This document shows, piece by piece, positions 38,663 to 47,054 of a DNA stretch of 64,000 nucleotides. Source of the stretch: Bradyrhizobium commune (GTDB lineage Bacteria > Pseudomonadota > Alphaproteobacteria > Rhizobiales > Xanthobacteraceae); assembly GCF_015624505.1 (NCBI RefSeq), contig NZ_CP061379.1, positions 3,658,001 through 3,722,000 on the forward strand, given 5' to 3'. The translations under genes were made by a program, and so were the position numbers. Position 1 is the stretch's first letter. Each line of letters starts with the position of its first letter. The notes below the pieces were generated by a model that did no database searches, was not told the origin of the DNA, and was given only the letters and a program-made list of their open reading frames with translations.

Positions 38663-39769
38663 TTAGTTCGTCGGCAGGTCCGCCTCGAAATTGAAGCGGT
38701 CGCGCAGGTTCTTGCGCTGCTCCAGGATGTCCTTGAGGAAGGCGCGATCCTGGTCGTTCTTCATCATCGGCTCGATCAGGTCGAGCTGGTTCATGGCGAC
38801 CAGTTGCAGGATCTCGGTGCGCGGCTTGCCGCTGGTATCACGCGGCAGCGCATGCACGACCTGGATGTGTTCCGGCGGCTTTGGGCCCTTGGCGGCTGCG
38901 AGCTCGTTGCGGAGCTCGCCTTCGAGCGCGGCCTGATCGGCCTCCACGAAGGCATAGAGCCCGACGCCAGAGCGACGGTCGGCAAAGGCGACGATAGCGG
39001 TATCGCGCACGGCCGGGTTCTTGCGGATCAGGTCGGCGATGACAGGAGCGTCGTTGACGAGCCGCCGGCCGCCGCCCTCGCGGTCGGTGAAATTGAACAG
39101 GCCGCGCGTGATTGCGCGATAGACCTTCTTGCCGGTTGCCAACCACAGGCTCGCTGCGAATGATTTCTTCGCGAGGATTTTGCGCTCTCGCAGCGTCAAT
39201 GCGTCGGGGGCGTAGGTGCGCTTGTGCTTGAGCAGATGCCGGAGATCTTCATAGGCGAGGACGCGATAGAGCCGGCCGCGCCGCTTGAAGCACGCGGCAA
39301 GCTGGAAGTCGGTCACGTAAGCGCAGCCGTCGCGGCCGACCAGCCAGTTCTGCTCCTTGGCGAGGTCGTTGTGGCAGATCCCGGCGCGGCGCAGACGGCG
39401 CAGTGCCGCCTTGGCCGAACGGAAATAGGCGAGATCACCATGGGGCTTGGCGAGGTGCAGCGCGACGCCGTCGACGAAACCACGCACCAGGGCGCGGCGT
39501 CCGGCCCAGAGCAGTTCGGGGCCGACGTTCAGCCCCTCTGCAAGGGCAAGCGCGTGCTTTTCGCGCGCGAACAGATGGCGCGCCAGCAGGAACGACCACC
39601 ACGGCACCTCGTCGAGCCGGCGCAGCACGGCATCGACCTCGCCGCTGTCAGCGCGGAAGCGGCCGCGCTCGACGGTCGAGAACACGTCGCGCTTGAGCAG
39701 CACGCCTTCGATCCAGCGCGCCGAAAGTTTTGCGGCGTCGTCCTTGGGGAGGCTCATCGACAAACTCAC
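38663..39769 (-). CDS. Kinase-like protein fused to an AMP-binding-C-like domain, 368 aa
   Basis: Unusual fusion. Residues ~30-185 look like an atypical protein/small-molecule kinase: a helix with Glu70 ([12 protein letters not shown]), catalytic-loop [14 protein letters not shown] with Asp135 and Asn141, and YVTDFQLA with Asp154 in place of DFG. Residues ~240-330 look like the C-terminal subdomain of acyl-adenylating enzymes ([19 protein letters not shown], then [18 protein letters not shown] with Lys315 at the catalytic-lysine place). No N-terminal adenylation domain is present. It starts four bases inside the end of trmFO and is probably co-translated with it. Function unknown. Confidence 0.75.
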   Translation of the reverse strand: MSLSMSLPKDDAAKLSARWIEGVLLKRDVFSTVERGRFRADSGEVDAVLRRLDEVPWWSFLLARHLFAREKHALALAEGLNVGPELLWAGRRALVRGFVDGVALHLAKPHGDLAYFRSAKAALRRLRRAGICHNDLAKEQNWLVGRDGCAYVTDFQLAACFKRRGRLYRVLAYEDLRHLLKHKRTYAPDALTLRERKILAKKSFAASLWLATGKKVYRAITRGLFNFTDREGGGRRLVNDAPVIADLIRKNPAVRDTAIVAFADRRSGVGLYAFVEADQAALEGELRNELAAAKGPKPPEHIQVVHALPRDTSGKPRTEILQLVAMNQLDLIEPMMKNDQDRAFLKDILEQRKNLRDRFNFEADLPTN

Positions 39770-41193
39770 GCGGCGGCGGCAATACGCAGGTGATCGGCGA
39801 TCCAGCGATCGAGATCGGCGAGCGCGCGCACACTCATCGCCTGCTTCTTGGCCACCGTCTTCTCGTTGCCGCGCAGGCGCGTGCCGTCGGGCTTCTTGGT
39901 CGGTACAGTCGCGAGCGGCGGGAACAGACCGAAATTGATATTCATCGGCTGGAACGAGCGCGTGCCCGGCTCGATGGTCTCGATATGGCCACCGGTGATG
40001 TGGCCGAGCAGCGATCCGAGCGCCGTCGTGCCCGGCGGGCTCGCCAGTGTCTCGCCACGCGCATCTGCGGCCGCATAGAGGCCGGCAATCAGGCCGACGC
40101 TGGCGGATTCCACATAGCCCTCGCAGCCCGTCATCTGGCCGGCAAAGCGCAGCCGTGGCTGTGCGCGCAGGCGCAGCTGGGCGTCGAGCAGCTTTGGCGA
40201 GTTCAGAAAAGTGTTGCGATGCAGGCCGCCGAGGCGGGCAAATTCTGCCTTCTCCAGCCCCGGAATGGCGCGGAAGATGCGCTGCTGCTCGCCATATTTC
40301 AGCTTCGTCTGGAAGCCGACGATGTTGTAGAGCGTGCCGAGCTTGTTGTCCTGGCGCAGCTGCACGATCGCGTAGGCCTTCGTCGCGGGATCATGCAGGT
40401 TGGTGAGGCCGACCGGCTTCATCGGGCCGTGACGCAGCGTCTCGGGACCGCGCTCTGCCATCACCTCGATCGGCAGGCAGCCGTCGAAATAGGGCGTGTT
40501 GGTCTCCCACTCCTTGAACTCGGTCTTCTCGCCGGCAATCAGGGCGGCGACGAAGCCGTCATACTGCTCCCTGGTCATCGGGCAGTTGATGTAGTCGGCG
40601 CCATTGCCGCCGGGGCCGACCTTGTCGTAGCGCGACTGGAACCATGCCACCGACATGTCGATGGACTCACGATGCACGATCGGCGCGATCGCATCGAAAA
40701 AGGCGAGCGCGTTCTCGTCGGTCAGCTCGCGGATGGCGTCGGCAAGCGGGGCCGAGGTGAGGGGACCGGTCGCAACGATCACGTTGCTCCAGTCGGCCGG
40801 CGGCAGGCCTGCAACCTCGCCGCGGGCGATCTCGATCCGGGGATGGTCGTTGAGCGCTTTGGTGACGGCGGCCGAGAAGCCGTCGCGATCAACCGCCAGC
40901 GCACCGCCGGCTGGCACCTGATTGGCGTCGGCCGCGCGCATGATCAGCGAGCCGAGGCGGCGCATCTCGGCATGGAGCAGGCCGACGGCGTTGTTGGCGG
41001 CGTCGTCCGAGCGGAACGAGTTGGAGCAAACGAGCTCGGCGAGCCCGTCGGTGCGGTGTGCCTCGGTCATGCGGTCCGGCCGCATCTCATGCAGCACCAC
41101 GGGCACGCCAGACTTCGCCACCTGCCAGGCGGCTTCGGAGCCGGCGAGGCCTGCGCCGACGACGTGCACGGTATTGAACTGGGATCCTGTCAT
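39766..41193 (-). CDS. trmFO: Methylenetetrahydrofolate-tRNA-(uracil-5-)-methyltransferase, 475 aa
   Basis: FAD- and folate-dependent enzyme that makes the m5U54 base in tRNA. The FAD-binding start is [20 protein letters not shown]. Family blocks are [28 protein letters not shown]-like [20 protein letters not shown] and [17 protein letters not shown] 41193 gives the normal length; a Met at 41277 would add ~28 residues before the FAD motif. The downstream kinase-like gene starts at its last bases. Confidence 0.95.
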   Translation of the reverse strand: MTGSQFNTVHVVGAGLAGSEAAWQVAKSGVPVVLHEMRPDRMTEAHRTDGLAELVCSNSFRSDDAANNAVGLLHAEMRRLGSLIMRAADANQVPAGGALAVDRDGFSAAVTKALNDHPRIEIARGEVAGLPPADWSNVIVATGPLTSAPLADAIRELTDENALAFFDAIAPIVHRESIDMSVAWFQSRYDKVGPGGNGADYINCPMTREQYDGFVAALIAGEKTEFKEWETNTPYFDGCLPIEVMAERGPETLRHGPMKPVGLTNLHDPATKAYAIVQLRQDNKLGTLYNIVGFQTKLKYGEQQRIFRAIPGLEKAEFARLGGLHRNTFLNSPKLLDAQLRLRAQPRLRFAGQMTGCEGYVESASVGLIAGLYAAADARGETLASPPGTTALGSLLGHITGGHIETIEPGTRSFQPMNINFGLFPPLATVPTKKPDGTRLRGNEKTVAKKQAMSVRALADLDRWIADHLRIAAAA

Positions 41194-41318
41194 GGGGCGG
41201 ACAGGTAGCGCTTTTCTGCGGCTAGTGGAATCGCCGAGATCGAGTTTTCTGCCACCGAAACGACAACGCCCGCACAAGGCGGGCGCTATCGGTTGGTCCG
41301 GTGAAGGGCTGAACGATA

Positions 41319-41471
41319 TCAGCCCTGATACTGACCGGCAGCAACGCGCGGGATGTCCGAGCGATCGAGGCCGATATCGGCCAGTTCGCGATCGCTGAGC
41401 TGGGACAGCTCGGCAACATTGCGCTGATAGTCCCGGAACGCCTGGATCATACGGATGAGCGAGAGCAGCAT
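41319..41471 (-). CDS. DUF1127 small protein, 50 aa
   Basis: Small basic regulator-like protein. The sequence [20 protein letters not shown] followed by [15 protein letters not shown] is the DUF1127 signature (a YjiS-like domain). Members can act in RNA turnover or phosphate/carbon control in other alphaproteobacteria; no function is shown here. ATG 41471 follows CAGGAGAC at the right distance. An in-frame upstream extension to 41684 lacks coding character. It lies upstream of trmFO, same strand. Confidence 0.85.
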   Translation of the reverse strand: MLLSLIRMIQAFRDYQRNVAELSQLSDRELADIGLDRSDIPRVAAGQYQG

Positions 41472-42184
41472 TGGTAGTCTCCTGTAGTTCGATTCAGCCC
41501 TTGACCTGGGCGCCATCGTTGAAATGAATATAGATGGGAGTGTTGCAGTGCGGAAGTTCCGATGTTGCGATGCAGCTAAGCCGGGAATGCATGGCATCGG
41601 TAAGAGACGATTAACCTCTCGGCAGTCACGCCCAACAGATAGGCGGAATGCCGCAAAAATCGCGGTAAAGTCCCGTGAAATCACGGCCTTAGTATACGAT
41701 ATGCGGTTCCGGCGGCTGGTAAGGTAGGTTTTGTTCCCGCCGCCTTCAAGGCGCTTTGCCAGCGTGTGGGCCCAAGTCTCTCATGCGCGATTCGCATGAC
41801 CTGAGTTTCATAGAAGTGAAATTAAATTCACATATTGGTGCCGACGGTCTGGATCCGAGTCTCCGTGCGGCGCTGGGATTGCCGGATCGGGGACGCTAAA
41901 TAGATGAGATGGCTCGCGCTCGAGCCCGGTATTCCCCGTTCAGTCCCGGCTCGGCGGCAGTCCCCCGAATGACGCGCTGCACACACGCCCAGCGTGCAAA
42001 GCCTTAATTACAGAGTTGTAATGAAAATCAGAAATTTCGCATGCCGCTCTGCGCGGCGCGCAACATCACGCAATTCTCGCGGGGAATTTATTGCGGCAAG
42101 TTGCCGCGTTGGCAGCAAAGTCGTTTTGCAGATTCCGGCAATGTCGTCGGATCTGTCCAAGAACAAGAGAAGGAAAGTAACATC
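41472..42184. other. 713-base gap without a supported gene
   Basis: It separates the DUF1127 gene from the small secreted protein gene and holds their divergent control regions. The stretch around 41800-41850 is AT-rich, with a small dyad (GTGAAATTAAATTCAC). GCGGCAAGTTGCCGC at about 42093 can form a short hairpin. Short open frames here have no coding character. No tRNA or known ncRNA was recognised. Confidence 0.5.
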
Positions 42185-42448
42185 ATGACGAAGTTACTCG
42201 GGGTTATCGCAATTGCTGCCGTCGCTCTCGCCGTCGCGCCGGCCCAGGCCGCCAAGCATGCCATGGGCGGTTGCAGCGGGTCCAATCTGGAGAAGACGGA
42301 GACCGCGATCGAGAACATGGCCGACGGCGACGGCAAGTGGGTCGCCGAGAAGGAGATCACGGCCGCGCAGGACTCGCTCCTCAACGGCAAAATGGGTGCG
42401 TGCGGCATGCACCTGAACAAGGCGATGCACGCCACCATGGGCAAGTAA
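42185..42448 (+). CDS. Small secreted protein with two cysteines, 87 aa
   Basis: Periplasmic protein of unknown role. A clear signal peptide (TKLLGVIAIAAVALAVAPAQ, cleaved at AQA) precedes a ~65-residue helical domain with Cys30 and Cys73, which could form a disulfide, and a His/Met-rich end (CGMHLNKAMHATMGK) that could bind metal. GAAGGAAAG lies just upstream of ATG 42185. It is followed by a hairpin at 42475-42501. Confidence 0.8.
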   Translation: MTKLLGVIAIAAVALAVAPAQAAKHAMGGCSGSNLEKTETAIENMADGDGKWVAEKEITAAQDSLLNGKMGACGMHLNKAMHATMGK

Positions 42449-42474
42449 GCGGGTAGGTAAACGCGATCCAAGAG

Positions 42475-42501
42475 AGGGCCGGTCGCCGGGCGATCGGCCC
42501 T
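42475..42501 (+). terminator. Rho-independent-like terminator
   Basis: Hairpin with arms AGGGCCGGTCGC and GCGATCGGCCCT (one G-U pair), loop CGG, followed by AACGCTTTT. It sits between the stop of the small secreted protein (42448) and the convergent transglycosylase gene (42522). Confidence 0.6.
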
Positions 42502-42521
42502 AACGCTTTTGAGGGTGTGGC

Positions 42522-43370
42522 TTAAGGCGCGCGGGCCAGCTGGGTGGCGAAATAGGCGACCGTCTTGGCGTAGACCTCGCTCTTGTTCCACTGCTGGAGC
42601 ACCGCGAAGTTCGGACTGCCCGGCTCCCAATCCTTACCCTTCTGCCAGCCATAGCCCGCCAGGTAATTGGCCGTGGAGGCGAGCACGTCGGGCGCGTTGT
42701 GCAGGAGATCGCGCTTGCCGTTGCCGTCGAAATCGACTGCATATTTCATCCAGGACGACGGCATGAACTGGGTCTGGCCGATCTCGCCGGCCCAGGCGCC
42801 CTTCATGTCGGCCGGCGCAAGATCGCCGCGCTGGACGATGCGGAGCGCATCCATCAGCTCGCCGCGAAACTGTTCGGCGCGCCGGCAGTCATAGGCAAGC
42901 GTTGCGAGCGAGCGGATGGTTGCGAACTTGCCCGTGTTGACGCCGAAATCAGTCTCGAGCCCCCAGATCGCGACGAGGACCTCGCCCTGCACGCCATAGG
43001 TCTGCTCGATGCGCGACAGCACCGAACCGTACTGCTTCATCATGTTGGAGCCGCGCGTCATGCGGGGCGGCACCATGCGGCCGGAAAACTCCTCAAACGT
43101 CTGGCTGAAGACCTTTTGCGAGTGGTCGCGGTTGAGCACGCTCTGATCGAGCGTCACGCCGGCAAGCCCTGAGGCGATCGCCTGTTGCGAGATGCCCTTG
43201 GCCGCAGCTTCGGTCTTGAAATCGGCGAGCCAGGCATCGAAATTGCCCGAACCGCAGGCAACCGCAGCGAGCGTGGGCTCGATGGACAGGATTGACGCAG
43301 TGATGGCGAAGGCTGCGAGAGCGAGACGAGAAATCGTCGGGGTCATCAGGCTAAATTGATTCCGTGACAT
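42522..43370 (-). CDS. mltB: Lytic murein transglycosylase (MltB family), ~282 aa
   Basis: Cleaves peptidoglycan glycan strands with anhydro-sugar formation. A signal sequence (SRLALAAFAITASILSIEPT) is followed by the SLT_2 domain. The catalytic Glu139 is in AIWGLETDFG, and EIGQTQFMPSSWMKYAVDF and DVLASTANYLAGYGW follow. No lipobox cysteine at the start, so it is probably soluble periplasmic. The start is either 43370 or 43346; neither has a strong ribosome-binding site. Lies downstream of DUF2189 on the same strand, behind a long hairpin. Confidence 0.92.
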   Translation of the reverse strand: MSRNQFSLMTPTISRLALAAFAITASILSIEPTLAAVACGSGNFDAWLADFKTEAAAKGISQQAIASGLAGVTLDQSVLNRDHSQKVFSQTFEEFSGRMVPPRMTRGSNMMKQYGSVLSRIEQTYGVQGEVLVAIWGLETDFGVNTGKFATIRSLATLAYDCRRAEQFRGELMDALRIVQRGDLAPADMKGAWAGEIGQTQFMPSSWMKYAVDFDGNGKRDLLHNAPDVLASTANYLAGYGWQKGKDWEPGSPNFAVLQQWNKSEVYAKTVAYFATQLARAP

Positions 43371-43433
43371 GGCATGGCCGGCGGCGGCAATGTCGATTGT
43401 AACCGCGGCCAAAGCAAGGCGTGTGACAGCGTC

Positions 43434-43462
43434 TGATCCTGCCCGCGATGCGGGCAGGATCA
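43434..43462. terminator. Long perfect hairpin between DUF2189 and mltB genes
   Basis: A 13-bp perfect stem, TGATCCTGCCCGC / GCGGGCAGGATCA, with a three-base loop. It sits 17 bases beyond the stop of the DUF2189 gene at 43479. No U-run follows on the minus strand, so it may stabilise mRNA ends or act as a Rho-dependent boundary. Confidence 0.55.
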
Positions 43463-43478
43463 GGATGTAACAGAATCG

Positions 43479-44387
43479 TCAAGCGTCCGTCCTATTCCGC
43501 CACGGGAATAGATTGGCAGGAAAATCGGCGGCCGGCTTGCGCGGGCGCTGCGGCGGAGGGGGTACCGGCCGCGCGCCGGGATCGGACACGATCACCTTGC
43601 GATAGAGGTGCCAGGTGGCATGGCCGAGCACGGGTATGACGATGGCAAGACCAAGGAACGCCGGAATCGTTCCGATCGCCAGCAGCACCGCCACGATCAC
43701 GCCCCAGGCCGCCATCGGCACCGGGTTCTTGGCCACGACCCGGAGCGAGGTCACCATCGCCTCGAAGGCGCCGGCATGGCGATCGAGCATCAAGGGGAAT
43801 GACACTGCGCTGATGCAGAGCGCGGCGAGCGCGAACAGGAAGCCCGCGCCGCAGCCGATCACGATCAGCCACCAGCCTTGCGAGGTCGTGAGCACGCGCG
43901 TCACGAAATCCGAGATTCCGCTGACGCCCTCATAGCCGAATGCGGCGATATAAATCGCCTGCGCGGTCGCGACCCAGGTCACGAACAGAGCGAGCAGCAA
44001 TGTGCCGAGGCCGAGCATCGCGCCGAAGGAGGGCGAGCGCAGCACGTCCATGGCATCCCAGGCGCTGGCCTCTTCGCCGCGTTCGCGTCGGCTCGAGAGC
44101 TCATAAAGCCCGAGCGCTGCGAACGGGCCGATCAGGGCAAAGCCAGCGGCCAGCGGAAACAGCAGCGGGAGCACCGAATAGCCCATCGCCGTGCGGGCGA
44201 GCACGAGGCCCAGCACCGGATAGAGGACACAGAGGATGATGGCGTGGCTTGGAACCGCCTTGAAATCCTCCCAGCCGCGCTTGAGCGCGTCGCGCAGGTC
44301 GGACAACTGGATGGTTCGGATCACTGGTCCAGCCGCATCTGCGGTCTGGCCCATCGTGGGGACATTGCCCGGGTAGAGTGTGGCCAT
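43479..44387 (-). CDS. DUF2189 multi-pass membrane protein, ~302 aa
   Basis: Inner-membrane protein of unknown function. After a ~40-residue cytoplasmic start (RTIQLSDLRDALKRGWEDFK, the family signature) at least six helices follow (HAIILCVLYPVLGLVLARTA, LPLLFPLAAGFALIGPFAAL, and so on) and a Pro-rich cytoplasmic tail. GGGAG precedes ATG 44387 at good distance. A Met at 44510 would add residues without family similarity. Confidence 0.9.
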   Translation of the reverse strand: MATLYPGNVPTMGQTADAAGPVIRTIQLSDLRDALKRGWEDFKAVPSHAIILCVLYPVLGLVLARTAMGYSVLPLLFPLAAGFALIGPFAALGLYELSSRRERGEEASAWDAMDVLRSPSFGAMLGLGTLLLALFVTWVATAQAIYIAAFGYEGVSGISDFVTRVLTTSQGWWLIVIGCGAGFLFALAALCISAVSFPLMLDRHAGAFEAMVTSLRVVAKNPVPMAAWGVIVAVLLAIGTIPAFLGLAIVIPVLGHATWHLYRKVIVSDPGARPVPPPPQRPRKPAADFPANLFPWRNRTDA

Positions 44388-44722
44388 GGTCGGTAGCTCC
44401 CTTGCCATGCGGCCGAAACCGGCGCCGGCAACGGCGCAAGCGGCCGCTCTTCTTGGATGATCGCGATTCCGACCAGACGCGAATTCCGGAACGCAATCGC
44501 GAACTGACACGTGAAGCGTACTCTCAATTGCGGGCGCTGTCCCTCACGCTTGGGTGAAATTCGATGTCGCAGTGCAACTTCGTCGATGTCATTCGGTCGT
44601 CATTTCGCCGCAGATAAGCTGATGCTGCGTTTGGTTCGCAGAACATCACGGGTGCGACGTCAAAACTTGGTCTATAAGTGCCACTCAAGGCCCTTCCAAC
44701 GGAACCTTTTCGGGGAGCAGAC
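44388..44722. other. 335-base gap between divergent DUF2189 and DUF3597 genes
   Basis: I see no gene. It should contain the promoters of both flanking genes. A possible -10 (TATAAG at about 44672) lies before the DUF3597 start, but no clear -35 goes with it. Confidence 0.4.
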
Positions 44723-45133
44723 ATGAGCATTTTCGGGAAAATCATGGGCGCGATCTTCGGCAGCCATCCGGCTTCCGCCGCACCCGCCGGCAGCCCAGTT
44801 GGAGGCAGTGCGCCCGCTGGCGCCGCGCCGGGCGCATCGGCGCCGTCGTCTGCGCCTGCTGCCGCGCCGACGGCAACCGTCGACGTTGCCGCGATCGTCG
44901 ACAAGGCGGCCGCCGCGAAGGGCGAGAAGCTGGAATGGCGCACCTCGATCGTCGACCTCATGAAGGCGCTCGACGTCGATTCGAGTCTTGCCGCACGCAA
45001 GGACCTCGCCAAGGAGCTCGGCTACACCGGCGACATGAACGACTCGGCCAGCATGAACGTCTGGCTGCACAAGCAGGTGATGTCCAAGCTCGCCGCCAAT
45101 GGCGGCAAGCTGCCGCCGGAAATCAAGCACTGA
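44723..45133 (+). CDS. DUF3597 protein, 136 aa
   Basis: Small protein of the DUF3597 family, function unknown. The N-terminus MSIFGKIMGAIFG is short and amphipathic, followed by a Ser/Ala/Pro linker (residues ~15-50) and the C-terminal domain with WRTSIVDLMKALDVDSSLAA and LAKELGYTGDMNDSASMNVW. It resembles peptidoglycan-associated, LysM-linked relatives of this family, but there is no signal peptide. It is followed by a strong hairpin. Confidence 0.88.
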   Translation: MSIFGKIMGAIFGSHPASAAPAGSPVGGSAPAGAAPGASAPSSAPAAAPTATVDVAAIVDKAAAAKGEKLEWRTSIVDLMKALDVDSSLAARKDLAKELGYTGDMNDSASMNVWLHKQVMSKLAANGGKLPPEIKH

Positions 45134-45153
45134 CCGATCTCTCGGTCGTCGCA

Positions 45154-45177
45154 AGGGCCCGCCATCGCGCGGGCCCT
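45154..45177 (+). terminator. Rho-independent-like terminator after DUF3597
   Basis: Stem AGGGCCCGC / GCGGGCCCT with a short CATCGC loop, followed by CGTTGTTT. It lies 20 bases beyond the stop codon of the DUF3597 gene. Confidence 0.65.
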
Positions 45178-45186
45178 CGTTGTTTG

Positions 45187-45233
45187 AGCATGATCTTTTC
45201 GGAAAACCGCTTCGCACTTTTCCGGATCATGCT
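45187..45233. repeat. Rhizobial AGCATGATC inverted repeat
   Basis: Outer ends AGCATGATC and GATCATGCT surround inner GGAAAA and TTTTCC. I recognise this as a dispersed palindrome of Hyphomicrobiales genomes. The stop codon of the GNAT gene (45227-45229) is inside its right end. Confidence 0.75.
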
Positions 45234-45508
45234 GAGGCGACGAGATCCGCATCCTCGGGATGCTTGTCGAGATAATCGGCGACGAAGCCACAGCCCGCGA
45301 TCACCTTCCGGCCGTCGCGGCGGATCAGATCCAGCGCGCCCTTGATCAGCTCGGAGGCGACACCGCGGCCGCGCAGCGCACGCGGCGTCTCGGTGTGGGT
45401 GATGATCACCGCCGACGGCGTCAGCCGGTAGTTGGCGAAGGCGAGCTCGCTGCCGACATCGAGCTCGAAGCGGCTTCTGTCCTTGTTGTCGCGTACCTGT
45501 GCCGCCAT
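45227..45508 (-). CDS. GNAT-like N-acetyltransferase (YjdJ type), 93 aa
   Basis: Small single-domain GCN5-related acetyltransferase fold. The pattern ALRGRGVASELIKGALDLIR is the acetyl-CoA pyrophosphate-binding loop (R-G-x-G-x-A). KVIAGCGFVADYLDKHPE matches the YjdJ/NATD1 group end. Substrate unknown. ATG 45508; the stop is contributed by the dispersed repeat at 45187-45233. Confidence 0.88.
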   Translation of the reverse strand: MAAQVRDNKDRSRFELDVGSELAFANYRLTPSAVIITHTETPRALRGRGVASELIKGALDLIRRDGRKVIAGCGFVADYLDKHPEDADLVASA

Positions 45509-45611
45509 ACGAAATCCTTCCGAAGTGATGACTGCCTCTCATGTAGGCGCCTGAACCCGCGCTTGCCAAGTCGCGACCAAGGGAGGTTGCCGCAGGGGAG
45601 ATCTCCGGAAA

Positions 45612-46547
45612 ATGCGTGTCCCACTTGGCTTGATGGCGTTGCTCGCCGCGCTGATCTCGACTGCGCCGGTCCCGGCTTCGGCCGAAGGCGGGCCGGCTTG
45701 GGACGCCTGTGTAGGCCTCGCCAGCACGCCGGACGATCGGGTCAAGGCGTGTTCGACCGTCATTGATACGAAGAGTGAGACCGGCCGCAGGCTCGCCGGC
45801 GTCTATTGCAACCGCGGGCATGGCCTCACCGAGAAGCGCGAGCTCGATGCGGCGCTGTCCGATCTCGACGAGGCGGTCCGGCTCGATCCCACCTATGCCT
45901 GCGCCTTCAACAATCGCGGCCGCGTCTACAGCTTCAAGCGCGACTATGATCGCGCCATCGCCGATTACGATCAGGCCATCAAGCTCGATCCGTCGATGGC
46001 GATGGCCTACAGCAATCGCGGCGAGTCCCGCTTCAACAAGGGTGACATCGACGGCGCCTTCGCCGATTTCGACGCGGCGATCAAGCGAGATCCCAACTAC
46101 GCGACGGCCTATGCCAATCGCGGCCTGGTCTACTATCGCAAACACGACATGGCTCACGCGCTCGCCGACTACACGACGAGGATCAAGCTCGCGCCCGATC
46201 TGCTCGCCTTTATCGACCGCGGCAACGTCTATCGCGACAGCGAGCAGCTCGACCGCGCCGCCGCCGATTATGGCGAGGCGATCCGCGTCGCGCCGACCGA
46301 TGCGCGCGGCTGGCGCAATCGCGGCATGATCCGGCTCTACCAGGGCGACAACAAGGGCGGCCTGTCCGATTATGACAAGGCGCTGCAATACGATCCCGCC
46401 GACGTGTTCTCCTGGAACAATCGCGGCCAAGCCAAGCTGCGGCTCGGCGACAAGCAGGGCGCGATCGCCGATTTCAGGAAGGCGCTGGAATTGAAGCCCG
46501 GCTTGCAGACGGCGCAGGAACAGCTGAAGCGGCTGGGCGCGCTTTAG
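45612..46547 (+). CDS. Secreted tetratricopeptide-repeat protein, 311 aa
   Basis: Exported TPR scaffold of unknown partner. A signal peptide (GLMALLAALISTAPVPASA) is followed by a Cys-containing region and six or seven TPRs with the usual N-R-G spacing (FNNRGRVYSFKRDYDRAIAD, YSNRGESRFNKGDIDGAFAD, WNNRGQAKLRLGDKQGAIAD). The repeats are nearly regular 34-mers. GGAGAT lies upstream of ATG 45612. It diverges from the GNAT gene. Confidence 0.92.
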   Translation: MRVPLGLMALLAALISTAPVPASAEGGPAWDACVGLASTPDDRVKACSTVIDTKSETGRRLAGVYCNRGHGLTEKRELDAALSDLDEAVRLDPTYACAFNNRGRVYSFKRDYDRAIADYDQAIKLDPSMAMAYSNRGESRFNKGDIDGAFADFDAAIKRDPNYATAYANRGLVYYRKHDMAHALADYTTRIKLAPDLLAFIDRGNVYRDSEQLDRAAADYGEAIRVAPTDARGWRNRGMIRLYQGDNKGGLSDYDKALQYDPADVFSWNNRGQAKLRLGDKQGAIADFRKALELKPGLQTAQEQLKRLGAL

Positions 46548-46560
46548 CCACTCGTCATGT

Positions 46561-46875
46561 TCAATCGGCTGCCTTGGCGAGCCGCGAATCTTCCGGCTGA
46601 GGTTTTGGGCGGAGGCAGCCCTGGCAGATGACCAGCGAGCGGTTGACCCTGGCGTCCTGATCGGTGTCGACGCCGTCCGGCGCCGTTCGGGCCGCAACTC
46701 GCGCTGCGCGCGACGGCTCGGAGACGGAACGCGGCAGGTTGGGGTCTTCGCCGGCGCCATCCCAGGCATAGCGTGCGGGCTTGAAGGCGGAATCCGCGGC
46801 CAGATGTGTTTGCGGGGCCATGGCGCAGCCGGCAAGCGCCAGCGACAACAGCAGGAGGGCGGGCGCTTTGACCAT
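46561..46875 (-). CDS. Small lipoprotein, 104 aa
   Basis: Predicted lipoprotein of unknown function. LLLSLALAGC is a clear lipobox with Cys17. The mature part is charged and likely disordered; residues 80-90 contain VICQGCLR, a Cys-x-x-Cys that could bind metal or form a disulfide. It converges with the TPR gene and lies upstream of the acyl-CoA synthetase on the opposite strand. Confidence 0.7.
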   Translation of the reverse strand: MVKAPALLLLSLALAGCAMAPQTHLAADSAFKPARYAWDGAGEDPNLPRSVSEPSRAARVAARTAPDGVDTDQDARVNRSLVICQGCLRPKPQPEDSRLAKAAD

Positions 46876-47054
46876 GATGCAGCACTCTGGACGCGGAGAC
46901 TGACGGAGGTTGCGCTGATCATGTTTAAAATTCCCTGAACGATCGCAGGGCCAGCTGTGCGGCCCGCGGTCTTGCTACGCCGCAAGCGATGGCGATAAAT
47001 GGGCTGCAAAGAGCCGGGCATTTGCACGCTGTCCGCCGTCGAAGAGGAACCCCC

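Noticed and set aside
41472..42184. A regulatory RNA gene or tRNA in the 713-base gap.
   Set aside because: No cloverleaf, no CCA, and no long GC stem was seen, only short palindromes. Evidence is too weak.
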